A stretch of 64,000 nucleotides of DNA from Tahibacter soli (GTDB lineage Bacteria; Pseudomonadota; Gammaproteobacteria; Xanthomonadales; Rhodanobacteraceae), in contig NZ_JAOVZO020000017.1 in assembly GCF_025717065.2 (NCBI RefSeq), positions 434,001 through 498,000 on the forward strand. The letters run 5' to 3'. The translations under genes and the position numbers were made by a program. Under the pieces are notes generated by a model that was given only the letters and a program-made list of their open reading frames with translations, did not search any database and was not told the DNA's origin. How positions within the stretch are numbered: the stretch's first letter is position 1; every line of letters starts with the position of its first letter. Shown here in pieces: positions 29,879 to 38,727 of the stretch.

Positions 29879-32266
29879 TCAGAAGCGCGCGCGGAACGTC
29901 ACGCCGGCATAGCGGCGGAAGTCGCGCGGAATCTGCTGCGCATAGGCGTTCGCGCCGCCGGCCGTGCCGACCGCCATCATGCCCGCCGCGTACTGCTTGT
30001 CGAACAGGTTCTTGACGAACAGGCCGACTTCGTACTGCCCTCCCGAGAAGTCGAGACCGAACGACAGGTCCGCGACGCCGTACGAGCCCTGGCGCAGGTT
30101 CGGGTTCTGCGAAATGTCGAACACGACATCGCTCTGCCAGCGCAGATCGGCCTGTACGTACCCGTCGACGTCGCCCGAGAGCGGCGCCTGATAGCGGCCG
30201 CTCAGCACGTAGCGCCGGTCCGGCGCGTTGACGAACGGCTTGCCGTCGAGGTTCTGCACGGCCGGACCGCCCGGCGTCGCCGGCGCGCAGCCCTGCGCTG
30301 CGGTCTGGCCGGTGTAGCAGGGGCCGTTCGGCACGTCGATGAAGCGCGCGTCGAGGAACGTCGCGCCGCCGGTGAGGCTGAAGTAGTCGAACGGATAAAT
30401 GGTAAATTCCACTTCGACGCCGTCGACCGCGACGCCGCCCGCGCTGGTCAGCACGACGAGTCCCGCGGCCGAATTGAAGGTCTGCGCCTGGTAGTCGTCG
30501 AAGCGCGTGCGAAAGCCGGTGACGTTGAGCAGCAGCCGGTTGTCGAAGAACTGCGTCTTCAATCCCGCTTCGACGAGCTTCGAGGTTTCAGCAGGCGCAG
30601 GCAAGCGCGCGAACTGCGCGGCGGAAAGGCCGAGCGTCGCGGCGAGGCCCTCGCTCTTGTAGCCGGTGCTGTAGCTGACGTAGCCGGTGACCTTCGGCGC
30701 GAAGCGGTACGTCACGCTCGCCTTGCCGATCGTCGCGCTGTCGTCGTAGTTGCCGACGACGGGACCGAACGCCGGATTCGTCGGCGCCTGGTTCGATCCG
30801 TTGAAATAACCCGCGACCGGGCGCACGAAGCGCAGCCGCTGGTTTTCCCACAGGTGGCGCAGGCCGCCGGTCAGCGTCAGCGCGTCGGACAGATGCCAGT
30901 TCGCCTGTCCGAACGCCGACACGTTGCGCGTGTCGACGACGGAGTTGCCGGTGAGGATCGCATCGTCGCCGGGCACGAGCGGCACGATCGAACCGTCCGG
31001 ATTGATCGTGCCGACCGCGCCGATGTTGAGGCCGCGCCGGTCGAGGAAGTTGTACGCGGACCCGTCGAACCAGTAGGCGCCGAGCACGTAGTCGAGCACG
31101 CCGCCGGTCGGCGACGTCAGGCGCAGTTCCTGCGTGCGTGTCGTGCTCGATTCGATGTTGAAGTTCTGGCGGATGAAGCGGCCCGGCGTGTTGTCGAGGT
31201 CGACGTCGCTGACGTTTTCGAAACGGCGGTACGCGGTGATGCTCGTCAGCGTGTAGTCGCCGAACGTCCAGTCGGCGGTGATCGACGCGCCGTAGTTCTT
31301 CTGGTGCACGAACGGGTCGACGTCGTTGTTGACCTCGTCGTTGCCGGGACCGACCGGCGTGCCGGTCGGCACGGCGCGCGGGTTGTTGCTCGCGACGGTC
31401 AGCGGCAGCGCGCAGCAGCGGGCGTCGAGCTTCGAGTAGTCGGCGCTGAACAGCACTTCGAGCGGCGATTCGCCCGGCTTCCACGCGAGCTTGCCGCGGA
31501 AACCGTACGCTTCCTGGTCGTTGACCGTGTCGCCGTTCGCGCGATTGGTCACGTTGCCGTCCTGCGTGCGGTAGAAACCCGCGAACCGGTACGCGACGGT
31601 GTCGGACAGCGGACCCGACGCGCTGCCGTTGACGCGATATTCGTTGTCCTGCGCGATCGTCGCGGACATCTCGCCGCCCTGACGGTCGAAGTCCGGCGCG
31701 CGCGTGACGACGTTGATCACGCCGGCCGACGAGTTCTTGCCGAACAGCGTGCCTTGCGGGCCGCGCAGCACTTCGACGCGTTCGATGTCGCCGAGGTCGC
31801 TGAACGCCGAGCCGGGACGCTGCAGCACGACGCCGTCGACGACCGTCGACACGCTGGCCTCGACGCCGGTCGAGAACACGTCGGTGCCGACGCCGCGCAC
31901 GCGGATCGAGTTGTTGCGCAGTTCGTTGCCGGCCGAGAACGACACGCTCGGCACGATCGCCGTGAGGTTGCTGATGTCGGTCGCGTTGACGCGCTCGAGC
32001 GCGTCGCCGCTGACGACCGCGACGGCGACCGGAATCTTCTGCGGATCTTCTTCGCGGCGCTGCGCCGTGACCGTGATCGATTCGAGCCGTGCGGGCTGTT
32101 TCGTTTCGTTCGGCGCGGTCGCAGGCGCGTCGGCAGGCGTGTCGGCGCCGGCCGACGCCGGGTCGCTTTCGGTTTCGGCAGGCCCGGCGGCGACATCGGC
32201 CGCGCGCACCGTCCCGTTCGCGCACAGCACCGCGAGTATGGCCAGTACCAGATATTGAGTACGCAT
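29879..32266 (-). CDS. TonB-dependent outer-membrane receptor
   Basis: A 795-residue beta-barrel receptor. Signal peptide MRTQYLVLAILAVLCANGTVRAA; a TonB box-like LESITVTAQRREE; a plug domain (about 75-200) with IRVRGVGTDVFS and RVEVLRGPQGTLFGKNSSAG; then a 22-strand barrel ending in the terminal Phe (VTFRARF). The start at 32266 is supported by GGAGGAAG and replaces a longer frame to 32305. The ligand is probably an oligosaccharide made by the neighbouring GH30-type enzyme. A near-perfect IclR-type site lies about 80-100 bp upstream. Confidence 0.93.
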   Translation of the reverse strand: MRTQYLVLAILAVLCANGTVRAADVAAGPAETESDPASAGADTPADAPATAPNETKQPARLESITVTAQRREEDPQKIPVAVAVVSGDALERVNATDISNLTAIVPSVSFSAGNELRNNSIRVRGVGTDVFSTGVEASVSTVVDGVVLQRPGSAFSDLGDIERVEVLRGPQGTLFGKNSSAGVINVVTRAPDFDRQGGEMSATIAQDNEYRVNGSASGPLSDTVAYRFAGFYRTQDGNVTNRANGDTVNDQEAYGFRGKLAWKPGESPLEVLFSADYSKLDARCCALPLTVASNNPRAVPTGTPVGPGNDEVNNDVDPFVHQKNYGASITADWTFGDYTLTSITAYRRFENVSDVDLDNTPGRFIRQNFNIESSTTRTQELRLTSPTGGVLDYVLGAYWFDGSAYNFLDRRGLNIGAVGTINPDGSIVPLVPGDDAILTGNSVVDTRNVSAFGQANWHLSDALTLTGGLRHLWENQRLRFVRPVAGYFNGSNQAPTNPAFGPVVGNYDDSATIGKASVTYRFAPKVTGYVSYSTGYKSEGLAATLGLSAAQFARLPAPAETSKLVEAGLKTQFFDNRLLLNVTGFRTRFDDYQAQTFNSAAGLVVLTSAGGVAVDGVEVEFTIYPFDYFSLTGGATFLDARFIDVPNGPCYTGQTAAQGCAPATPGGPAVQNLDGKPFVNAPDRRYVLSGRYQAPLSGDVDGYVQADLRWQSDVVFDISQNPNLRQGSYGVADLSFGLDFSGGQYEVGLFVKNLFDKQYAAGMMAVGTAGGANAYAQQIPRDFRRYAGVTFRARF

Positions 32267-32344
32267 CACTTCCTCCCCCGAACGGTTCTTTGGTTTTGTC
32301 GGCATGCGCCTGTCGGCGGTGCGTTATAGCACGCAGTTTCTATA

Positions 32345-32363
32345 TTTGGAACATCATTCCAAA
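32345..32363. promoter_or_regulatory. IclR-type operator upstream of the TonB receptor
   Basis: TTTGGAACATCATTCCAAA: seven-base inverted arms around a 5-nt spacer. Its TGGAA-N5-TTCCA core equals the E. coli IclR consensus as I recall it. It lies 79-97 bp before the receptor start and next to a TATAGA -10-like hexamer (32338-32343 inverse), a place suited to repression. Confidence 0.65.
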
Positions 32364-32370
32364 ATACGGT

Positions 32371-33522
32371 TCAGTATGTTGGTTTGACCGGAAACCAGCC
32401 GGGCCGGGCGGGGTCGAGATAGGCGCCGGAAATCGCGTCGACGCGATAGCGTTCGAGCTGTTCGACGTCGATCTCGACGCCGAGCCCCGGTTCCGTCGGC
32501 ACGGCGTAGCCACCGTCGCGCAGCACGGGCGGATTGCGCACGATGTCGCCGGCGAGATACGCGCGTTCGGTGTCGATCGCGATGTCCATGTTCGGAATCG
32601 ACGCGGCGAGATGGACGTAGGCCGCCTGCGACAGGCCCAGTTCGCCGCCGCTGTGCAGCGTGACCGACAGGTCGGACGCCTCGGCGATCGCTGCGGCCTT
32701 GATGGTCTGCCAGAGCCCGCCCGCCTCGTGCGGATCGAGCAGGATCACGTCGGCGGCGTCCGCGCGTACGATCGCGGCGACGTCTTCGAGCGTGTACGCG
32801 CTTTCGTCGAGCGCGACGGGTGTCGGCTGCGAACGCCGCAGGTCGGCGTGGCCGGCGAGGTTCTCCAGCGGCAGCGGCTGTTCGATGTACGCAAGATCCA
32901 GCGATTCGAAGCGGCGCAGCATGCGTTTGGCGGTGCCCGGATGCCACGCGCCGTTGACGTCGGCGCGCAGCGGCGCCGCGCCGATGCGCGCGCGCACCGC
33001 TTCCAGGATCGCGCCGTCGGCGGCCTCGCCGAATCCGATCTTGGCCTTGAACGTGTCGTAGCCCTGGTCGGCGAACCACGCCGCCTTGTCGGCGCAGGCG
33101 CGCGCGTCGCTCAGAAACAGGTACGCCGACGCGCGCACGTCGGCGCGCCACAGGCCGCCCCAGAGGGCATGCAGCGGCTGTCGCGCGGCCTTGCCGAGGG
33201 CGTCCCACATCGCCATTTCGAGTGCCGCGATCGCCATTACCGCGGCGCGCTTGTGGTGGTAGTAGCCGGCGCCCAGCACGTGGCGGCCGAACCGCTCGAC
33301 CTGGCTGACGTCGTAGCCCAGCGCGAGTTCGGCGACGACTTTTTCGAACACGGCACGTACCGTTTCGATCAGGCAGATCGTTTCGCCCCAGCCCACGATG
33401 CCGGCGTCGGTTTCGATGCGGGCGACGAGCCGGGTCGCGCCGGTGCGCGCCCCGGACGCCCACGCGATCGACTCGGTCAGGGGCATGCGTACCATCCAGT
33501 AATTCACTTCCACGATTTTCAC
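32371..33522 (-). CDS. Enolase-superfamily sugar-acid dehydratase (mandelate racemase subgroup)
   Basis: A 383-residue enzyme. Metal ligands Asp188, Glu214 and Glu240, the dyad Asp263-His290 and Lys159/161 (TFKAKIG) are visible; five of these are spaced exactly as in mandelate racemase. Such enzymes include galactonate, arabinonate and fuconate dehydratases. With KDGal kinase and aldolase on the divergent arm, D-galactonate dehydratase is the best guess, but the substrate is not proven. The start is GTG (MKIVEVNYW) with GGAG 6 bp upstream. It leads the minus operon, 104 bp before the receptor. Confidence 0.85.
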   Translation of the reverse strand: MKIVEVNYWMVRMPLTESIAWASGARTGATRLVARIETDAGIVGWGETICLIETVRAVFEKVVAELALGYDVSQVERFGRHVLGAGYYHHKRAAVMAIAALEMAMWDALGKAARQPLHALWGGLWRADVRASAYLFLSDARACADKAAWFADQGYDTFKAKIGFGEAADGAILEAVRARIGAAPLRADVNGAWHPGTAKRMLRRFESLDLAYIEQPLPLENLAGHADLRRSQPTPVALDESAYTLEDVAAIVRADAADVILLDPHEAGGLWQTIKAAAIAEASDLSVTLHSGGELGLSQAAYVHLAASIPNMDIAIDTERAYLAGDIVRNPPVLRDGGYAVPTEPGLGVEIDVEQLERYRVDAISGAYLDPARPGWFPVKPTY

Positions 33523-33537
33523 GGCGGGCTCCGTCAG

Positions 33538-33565
33538 TTGTCGGAACGCCGTTCTATATTATAGA
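33538..33565. promoter_or_regulatory. Divergent promoter/operator region of the galactonate-type locus
   Basis: A 72-bp gap holds GGAA-N5-TTCT (33543-33555), one base from the IclR-type site at 32345. It is followed by TCTATATTATAGA (33553-33565), a perfect palindrome that gives a -10-like TATAGA on the plus strand and TATAAT on the minus strand. TTGTCG at 33538-33543 could be a plus-strand -35 with 16-bp spacing. Confidence 0.6.
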
Positions 33566-33594
33566 CTGACCACAATCAACCACAGGGAACGTCC

Positions 33595-35334
33595 ATGATT
33601 CCGGCGAGACAAAACCCCGACGGCGGCGACGCGGCCGACGGTGCCGACGACGACAAGCGCTACGACGCGATACCGGGCGCGCAGGCGCTGACGAAGGGCC
33701 TGAGTCTGTTGGCGCTGATCGCGGACGCCCCCCATCCGCTGCGGTTCGGCGATCTGTCGCGGTATTCCGGCATGCCGAAGAGCACGCTGCATCGCATGCT
33801 GCAGGCGCTGTCCGACTTTCGCCTGATCCGCGTCGACGAAGCGACGCAGACGTATCGGCTCGGTCATCGGCTGTTCGAGATGGCGCACCGCGTCTGGAGC
33901 GAATTCGACCTGCGCAGCGCGGCGGAGCCGGAACTGATCCGGCTCAGGGACTTCACGCACGAGGCCGCGCGCCTGGGCGTGCTCGACGGCACCGAGGTGC
34001 TGATCATCGATCAGCGCGAAGAACTGCAGCCGATGCGCATGGCCTACGGCGTCGGCAGCCGCCTGCCCGCGACCGCGAGCGCGATCGGCAAGGCGCTGCT
34101 CGCGTACCGGCCGCCGGAAGAACTGCAGCGCTATTTCTCCGGCCGCTCGCTGCGCGCGATGACGCCGAACTCGATCTTGAATCCGCTGGAGATGCAGCGC
34201 GAACTCGATCTGACGAAAGCGCGCGGCTACGCGATCTCGGTCGAAGAGCAGGCGATCGGCGTCAGCGCCGTCGCGGCCCCGATCCTCAACCACCGCGGCG
34301 AATCGATCGGTGCGATCAGCATCAGCGGTCCGTCGTTCCGGCTGCCCTCCGACCGGCTGCACGCGCTCGGGCGCGACGTGATCGAATCCGCGCGCCGCGT
34401 ATCCGGCAACGTTGGTGAAACTTTTATGTCGATTTCTACGGCCGTCAGCCCCGCTCATGCCGCCGACGGCCAGGTGCGGTGTGTCGTTCCTTCGAGCGCG
34501 TTTCTCGGCGAAGGGCCGCACTGGCTCGGCAACGGTCAGTCGCTGTTGTGGGTGGACATTCTCGCGCCGGCGATTCACCTGTCGAACGTCGCGAACGGCG
34601 ATACGCGCACGACGGCGCTGTCCGAACTCGTCGGCGTGGTCGTGCCGCGCCGGCGCGGCGGCTACGTCGCGGCGACGCAGAGCGGTTTTCGCAGCGTCAA
34701 TCCGCAGACCGGCGAGATGGCGGCGCTGGCGAGCCCGCCCGGCATGGCCGGACGCCGCTTCAACGACGGCAAATGCGACGCCGCCGGCCGGCTCTGGGCC
34801 GGCACGCTCGCGCTCGACGCCGGCCCGGGCGGCGGTTCGCTGTACTGCCTCGACGTCGACGGCACGCTGCGCGAGATCGAAAGCGGATTCCACATCTGCA
34901 ACGGACTCGGCTGGAGTCCCGACGCGAAGCGTTTCTATCTCGCCGATTCGGGGCGACGCGAAATCTACGTCTACGACTTCGACCTCGCCGCCGGCACGCT
35001 GTCGAACAAGACCGTGTTCGCCAGATTCCAGGAAGCCGACGGCATGCCGGACGGACTCGCGGTCGATGCGCAAGGCCACGTCTGGTGCGCGATGTGGGAC
35101 GGCTGGGCGATCCGGCGCTATGCGCCGGACGGCGTGCTCGAACGCACGATCTCGCTGCCGGTGCCGCGGCCGACGAGCTGCGCGTTCGGCGCGGAAGGGC
35201 TGAAGACGCTGTTCGTGACGTCCGCGCGCATCCGCCTCTCGGCGACGCAGCTTGCCGCGGCGCCGCTGTCGGGCAGCATCCTCGCGGTGCAGGTCGACGT
35301 AGCCGGCACGCCGGTCGGCGAATACGGCGGCTGA
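33595..35334 (+). CDS. Fusion: IclR-type regulator plus SMP-30/gluconolactonase domain
   Basis: A single 579-residue frame. Residues about 28-90 are an IclR winged helix (GLSLLALIADAP...YSGMPKSTLHRMLQAL); about 95-270 are the IclR effector domain (VGSRLPATASAIGKALLAY, AIGVSAVAAPI). A linker (about 272-292) leads to a six-bladed SMP-30 propeller (about 295-570) with metal ligands in GEGPHW (Glu306), FNDGKCDAAGRLWAGT and MPDGLAVDAQGHVW. SMP-30 enzymes hydrolyse sugar lactones, here probably galactonolactone. An internal in-frame ATG at 34426 might allow a separate lactonase, though its ribosome-binding site is weak. AGGGA precedes the main ATG. Confidence 0.85.
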   Translation: MIPARQNPDGGDAADGADDDKRYDAIPGAQALTKGLSLLALIADAPHPLRFGDLSRYSGMPKSTLHRMLQALSDFRLIRVDEATQTYRLGHRLFEMAHRVWSEFDLRSAAEPELIRLRDFTHEAARLGVLDGTEVLIIDQREELQPMRMAYGVGSRLPATASAIGKALLAYRPPEELQRYFSGRSLRAMTPNSILNPLEMQRELDLTKARGYAISVEEQAIGVSAVAAPILNHRGESIGAISISGPSFRLPSDRLHALGRDVIESARRVSGNVGETFMSISTAVSPAHAADGQVRCVVPSSAFLGEGPHWLGNGQSLLWVDILAPAIHLSNVANGDTRTTALSELVGVVVPRRRGGYVAATQSGFRSVNPQTGEMAALASPPGMAGRRFNDGKCDAAGRLWAGTLALDAGPGGGSLYCLDVDGTLREIESGFHICNGLGWSPDAKRFYLADSGRREIYVYDFDLAAGTLSNKTVFARFQEADGMPDGLAVDAQGHVWCAMWDGWAIRRYAPDGVLERTISLPVPRPTSCAFGAEGLKTLFVTSARIRLSATQLAAAPLSGSILAVQVDVAGTPVGEYGG

Positions 35335-35335
35335 G

Positions 35336-36094
35336 ATGGCGACCTATCCTTCGCTGTCCGGCCGGCTCGTGCTCGTCACCGGCGGCGGCGGCGGCATCGG
35401 CGCGGCGATCGTCGAGGCGTTCGCGGCGCAGCATGCCGACGTCGCTTTCGTCGACGTCGATGCCGACGGCGCCGCGCGGACCGTCGCGCGCGTCGTCGAC
35501 CGCGGCCTGCCGCCACCGCGCTGCGCCCTCGTCGATCTGCGCGACATCGAGCGCACGCTGCAGACGGTCGATACGCTGCTCGGCGGACGCGCGGCGCACG
35601 CGCTCGTCAACAACGCCGGCAACGATACGGCGCAGCCGCTCGCGGAAGTGACCGTCGCCGACTGGGACGACCGCGTCGCGGTGAATCTGCGGCATCAGTT
35701 CTTCCTCGCGCAGGCAGTGTCCGCCGGCATGCGCGCGGCGCGGCGCGGCGCAATCGTCAACCTCGGCTCGATCGCCTGGATGATGGGGGCGGCGGGCGTA
35801 CCGGTATACGCGACGCTGAAATCGGCGGTCGCCGGCCTGACGAAAAGCCTCGCGCGCGAACTCGGCGCCGACAACATTCGCGTCAACGCGATCGCGCCGG
35901 GCTGGGTGCTGACCGAGCGGCAGCTCGCGAAAGGCGCCGCCGATCCGTCGAAGTTCCAGCGCTATCTCGACCGGCAATGCCTGAAAACGCATCTGCGGCC
36001 CGAGCACGTCGCCGAACTCGCGCTGTGGCTTTGCGCCGACGAGAGCGCGCTGTGCACCGGCCAGACGTACATCCTCGACGGCGGCGTGATCTGA
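35336..36094 (+). CDS. SDR-family sugar 1-dehydrogenase
   Basis: A 252-residue short-chain dehydrogenase. The nucleotide site is TGGGGGIG; NNAG follows; the catalytic Ser is in NLGSIAW and the Y-x3-K in VYATLKSAV. Relatives oxidise galactose, arabinose or fucose to the lactone with NAD(P)+. Asp at the end of the second strand (FVDVDADG) favours NAD+. It starts 1 bp after the fusion gene and overlaps dgoK by 1 bp, so it is in one operon with its lactonase. Confidence 0.88.
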   Translation: MATYPSLSGRLVLVTGGGGGIGAAIVEAFAAQHADVAFVDVDADGAARTVARVVDRGLPPPRCALVDLRDIERTLQTVDTLLGGRAAHALVNNAGNDTAQPLAEVTVADWDDRVAVNLRHQFFLAQAVSAGMRAARRGAIVNLGSIAWMMGAAGVPVYATLKSAVAGLTKSLARELGADNIRVNAIAPGWVLTERQLAKGAADPSKFQRYLDRQCLKTHLRPEHVAELALWLCADESALCTGQTYILDGGVI

Positions 36095-36975
36095 TGACCC
36101 CGCGACCCGCACTGATCGGCGTCGACTGGGGCTCGACGAACCTGCGCGCGATGCTCGTCGGCGACGACGCGACGGTGCTCGCGCGCCGCAGCGCGGAAGT
36201 CGGCGCGGCATCGCTGCCGTCCGGCACGCATGCCGCGGAACTCGCGCGCGTGATCGGCGACTGGCGCGGTGACGGCCTGCCGGTCGTCGTCTGCGGCATG
36301 GCCGGCGCGCGCAACGGCTGGCGGGAAGTGCCGTATCTGCCATGTCCCGCGAACGCCGCGGCGCTGCACGCGGGGCTCGTCGAGGTCGAGCCGGGCGTGT
36401 GCCTGGTGCCGGGCGTCAAATGCGAAGACGGCGATGCGCTGCGCGACGTCATGCGCGGCGAAGAAACGCAGGCGATCGGTCTTGCGCCGGCGGCGGACGA
36501 CGAACTCGTGCTGTGTCCGGGCACGCATTCCAAATGGATACGCGTGGTCGACGGACATATTTCCACTTTTCGCACCTGCGTCACCGGCGAACTGTTCGCG
36601 GCGCTGTGGCCGCGCTGGCAGGCGACAGCTCCCATTCCCGACGCGCCCGCGTGGCCGGCGTTCGAGCGCGGCGTCGAGGCGGGCCGCGCCTCGCCGCTGC
36701 CGACCGCGCTGTTCTCGGCACGCATCGGCTACGTCGCCGGAACGCTCGCGGCGGGCGAGGTTTACGACTATCTGTCCGGCCTCGTGATCGGCGCCGAAAT
36801 CGCGGCGTGCGCCGATCTCGTGCCGGCGGCCTGCCGCCTCGTCGGCGCGCCGGCGCTGGCGCGGCGCTATGCGCGCGCCCTGGCCCTCTGCGGCGTCGCG
36901 GTCGCGGCCGTCGACGCCGAAGCCTGCGTCGCACGCGGCCTGCTGCGCGTGTCGAACGGGACGTTGCGCGCATGA
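36094..36975 (+). CDS. dgoK: 2-dehydro-3-deoxygalactonokinase
   Basis: A 293-residue kinase of the ASKHA fold that phosphorylates KDGal at C6. Family segments are IGVDWGSTNLRAML, VVVCGMAGARNGWREVPYLPCPA, LVPGVKCEDGDALRDVMRGEETQ and LVLCPGTHSKWIRV. Length fits DgoK. Its ATG overlaps the SDR stop codon (TGATG), and its own stop overlaps dgoA (ATGA), giving tight translational coupling. Confidence 0.92.
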   Translation: MTPRPALIGVDWGSTNLRAMLVGDDATVLARRSAEVGAASLPSGTHAAELARVIGDWRGDGLPVVVCGMAGARNGWREVPYLPCPANAAALHAGLVEVEPGVCLVPGVKCEDGDALRDVMRGEETQAIGLAPAADDELVLCPGTHSKWIRVVDGHISTFRTCVTGELFAALWPRWQATAPIPDAPAWPAFERGVEAGRASPLPTALFSARIGYVAGTLAAGEVYDYLSGLVIGAEIAACADLVPAACRLVGAPALARRYARALALCGVAVAAVDAEACVARGLLRVSNGTLRA

Positions 36976-37595
36976 CGCCGGGGCTCGACGCTCCGATCGT
37001 CGCGATCCTGCGCGGCCTGCGCGTCGACGAGGCGGTCGATGTCGGCGAGGCGCTGTGTGCCGCCGGTATCCGCGCGCTGGAAGTGCCGCTCAATTCGCCG
37101 CGCGCATGCGACAGCGTGCGCGCGCTCGCGCAACGTTTTCTCGGGCGCGCGCTCGTCGGCGCCGGCACCGTGCTGACGCCGGCCGATGTCGACGCGGTCG
37201 CCGACGCGGGCGCCGAACTCGTCGTATCGCCCGACGCCGATACGGACGTGATCGCGGCGACGCGCCGGCGCGGATTGATCGCGTTGCCCGGCGTGTTCAC
37301 GCCGACCGAAGCGTTTCGCGCGCTGCGCGCCGGCGCGCACGGCCTGAAGCTGTTTCCGGCGGAAGTCGCCGGTCCGTCCGGTCTGCGCGCGCTGCGCGCG
37401 GTGCTGCCGCCGGCGACGCGCGTGTACGCGGTCGGCGGCGTGTCGCCGGAAAACGTCGCGGAGTGGCGCGCGGCCGGCGCCGATGGCATCGGCGTGGGAT
37501 CGGCGCTCTACAAGCCGGGCATGGCGCCGGCGACGATCCGGCGCAACGCCGAGGCGTTCGTGCACGCCTGGCAAGCCGCCACGAACCGGCGGTGA
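36972..37595 (+). CDS. dgoA: 2-dehydro-3-deoxy-6-phosphogalactonate aldolase
   Basis: A 207-residue class I aldolase of the KDPG/KDPGal group that yields pyruvate and glyceraldehyde 3-phosphate. The Schiff-base Lys is in AHGLKLFPAE; RALEVPLNSPRACDSV at the N-terminal strand and the GAGTVLTPADV loop are typical of DgoA. It begins inside the dgoK stop codon and ends the plus operon, 4 bp from the convergent glycosyltransferase gene. Confidence 0.92.
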   Translation: MTPGLDAPIVAILRGLRVDEAVDVGEALCAAGIRALEVPLNSPRACDSVRALAQRFLGRALVGAGTVLTPADVDAVADAGAELVVSPDADTDVIAATRRRGLIALPGVFTPTEAFRALRAGAHGLKLFPAEVAGPSGLRALRAVLPPATRVYAVGGVSPENVAEWRAAGADGIGVGSALYKPGMAPATIRRNAEAFVHAWQAATNRR

Positions 37596-37599
37596 ACCG

Positions 37600-38727
37600 T
37601 CAGGCGTTGCGCGCGAACACCCGGTCGAGTACCGCGCGTGCCGCATATGGCGTGCCGAGCCGGCGTGCATTCGCGCGCATCGCGGCGAGCCGTGCCGGAT
37701 CGGCGACGAGCTCGCGCACGCGGTATTCGAGCGCGGTCGCGTCGACGGCCTTCAACGCGGCGCCGTGCTCGAGCAGGTAGTCGCAGTTGCGTTCTTCCTG
37801 GCCCGGTATCGGCGCGAACACGATCATCGGCAGGCCGAGCGCGAGGCACTCGGACGTCGTGAGGCCGCCGGGCTTGCTGACTGCGAGATCGGCCGCGCCC
37901 ATCAGCCGCTCGATGCGGTTCGTATAGCCGTGCGGAAACAGCCGGCCGGGATGGCGCTGCGCGAGCGCCTGGAGTTTTTCGAGCATCGCCGCGTTGCGGC
38001 CGGCGAGCGCGATCAGCTGGAAATCGACGTCGAGCGCGAGCAGCGTTGCCGCCGCCTCGTCGAGCGCGCCGACGCCGGCGCCGCCGCCCATCAGCAGCAA
38101 CGTGGTCCTGGCCGGATCGAGCCCGAGCTCGCGCGCGCAGTCGGCGCGGTCGGGAATCTCGGCGAACGCCGGCATGATCGGAATGCCGGTGACGTGCACG
38201 CGCTCGGCCGGCAGGCCGCGCGCGCGCATGCGATACGCGACCTCGTCGCTCGCCGCGAAATAGCCGGCCATGCGCGGCACTTCCCACAGCGCGTGCAGGT
38301 CGAAATCGGTGACCTGCACCCACACCGGCGCATCGAGCCGTCCGCGCTCGCGTTCGCGCAGCAACAGCTCCGCCGGCAGGAAATGCGTGCAGATGACGAT
38401 GTCCGGCGCGAACGCGGCGATCGCCTTGCGCAGATCGCGTGCGTTCAGGCGCTCGATGCCGCGGCGCAGGCGCGCGCCGGGCGCATCGGCCGGCGTTTCG
38501 TTCGTGATGCGGTACAGCTGCGCCCAGAGCGCCGGATACTTGTCCACGAGGCGCAAATAGTAATCGGTATACAGTTTGCGGAACGCGGCGGTCACGTGAT
38601 CCATCACGTCCAGATGCAGCGCTTGCGCACCGTAGTGCGCCTGCGCCGCGACGCGCAGCGCTTCGGCCGCGCGCGCGTGGCCGGCGCCGGCCGAGACGGA
38701 GAGCAGCAACAGCCGCGGTGCGCTCAC
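37600..38727 (-). CDS. GT28-type glycosyltransferase (MGDG synthase-like)
   Basis: A 375-residue enzyme. The N-terminus APRLLLLSVSAGAGHARAAEAL is the glycine-rich acceptor-domain motif of MGDG synthase and diacylglycerol glycosyltransferases. The C-terminal domain (about 200-375) has LLLMGGGAGVG, KPGGLTTSECLALGLPMIV and PGQEERN, the UDP-sugar site. It probably glycosylates a lipid in the inner membrane. The GTG start overlaps the stop of the MFS/acyltransferase gene (GTGA), tying the two together. Confidence 0.85.
   Translation of the reverse strand: MSAPRLLLLSVSAGAGHARAAEALRVAAQAHYGAQALHLDVMDHVTAAFRKLYTDYYLRLVDKYPALWAQLYRITNETPADAPGARLRRGIERLNARDLRKAIAAFAPDIVICTHFLPAELLLRERERGRLDAPVWVQVTDFDLHALWEVPRMAGYFAASDEVAYRMRARGLPAERVHVTGIPIMPAFAEIPDRADCARELGLDPARTTLLLMGGGAGVGALDEAAATLLALDVDFQLIALAGRNAAMLEKLQALAQRHPGRLFPHGYTNRIERLMGAADLAVSKPGGLTTSECLALGLPMIVFAPIPGQEERNCDYLLEHGAALKAVDATALEYRVRELVADPARLAAMRANARRLGTPYAARAVLDRVFARNA

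Noticed and set aside
34426-35334. SMP-30 as an independent gene
   Set aside because: The frame is continuous with the IclR part and the internal start has only a weak ribosome-binding site; retained as an alternative in the fusion entry.
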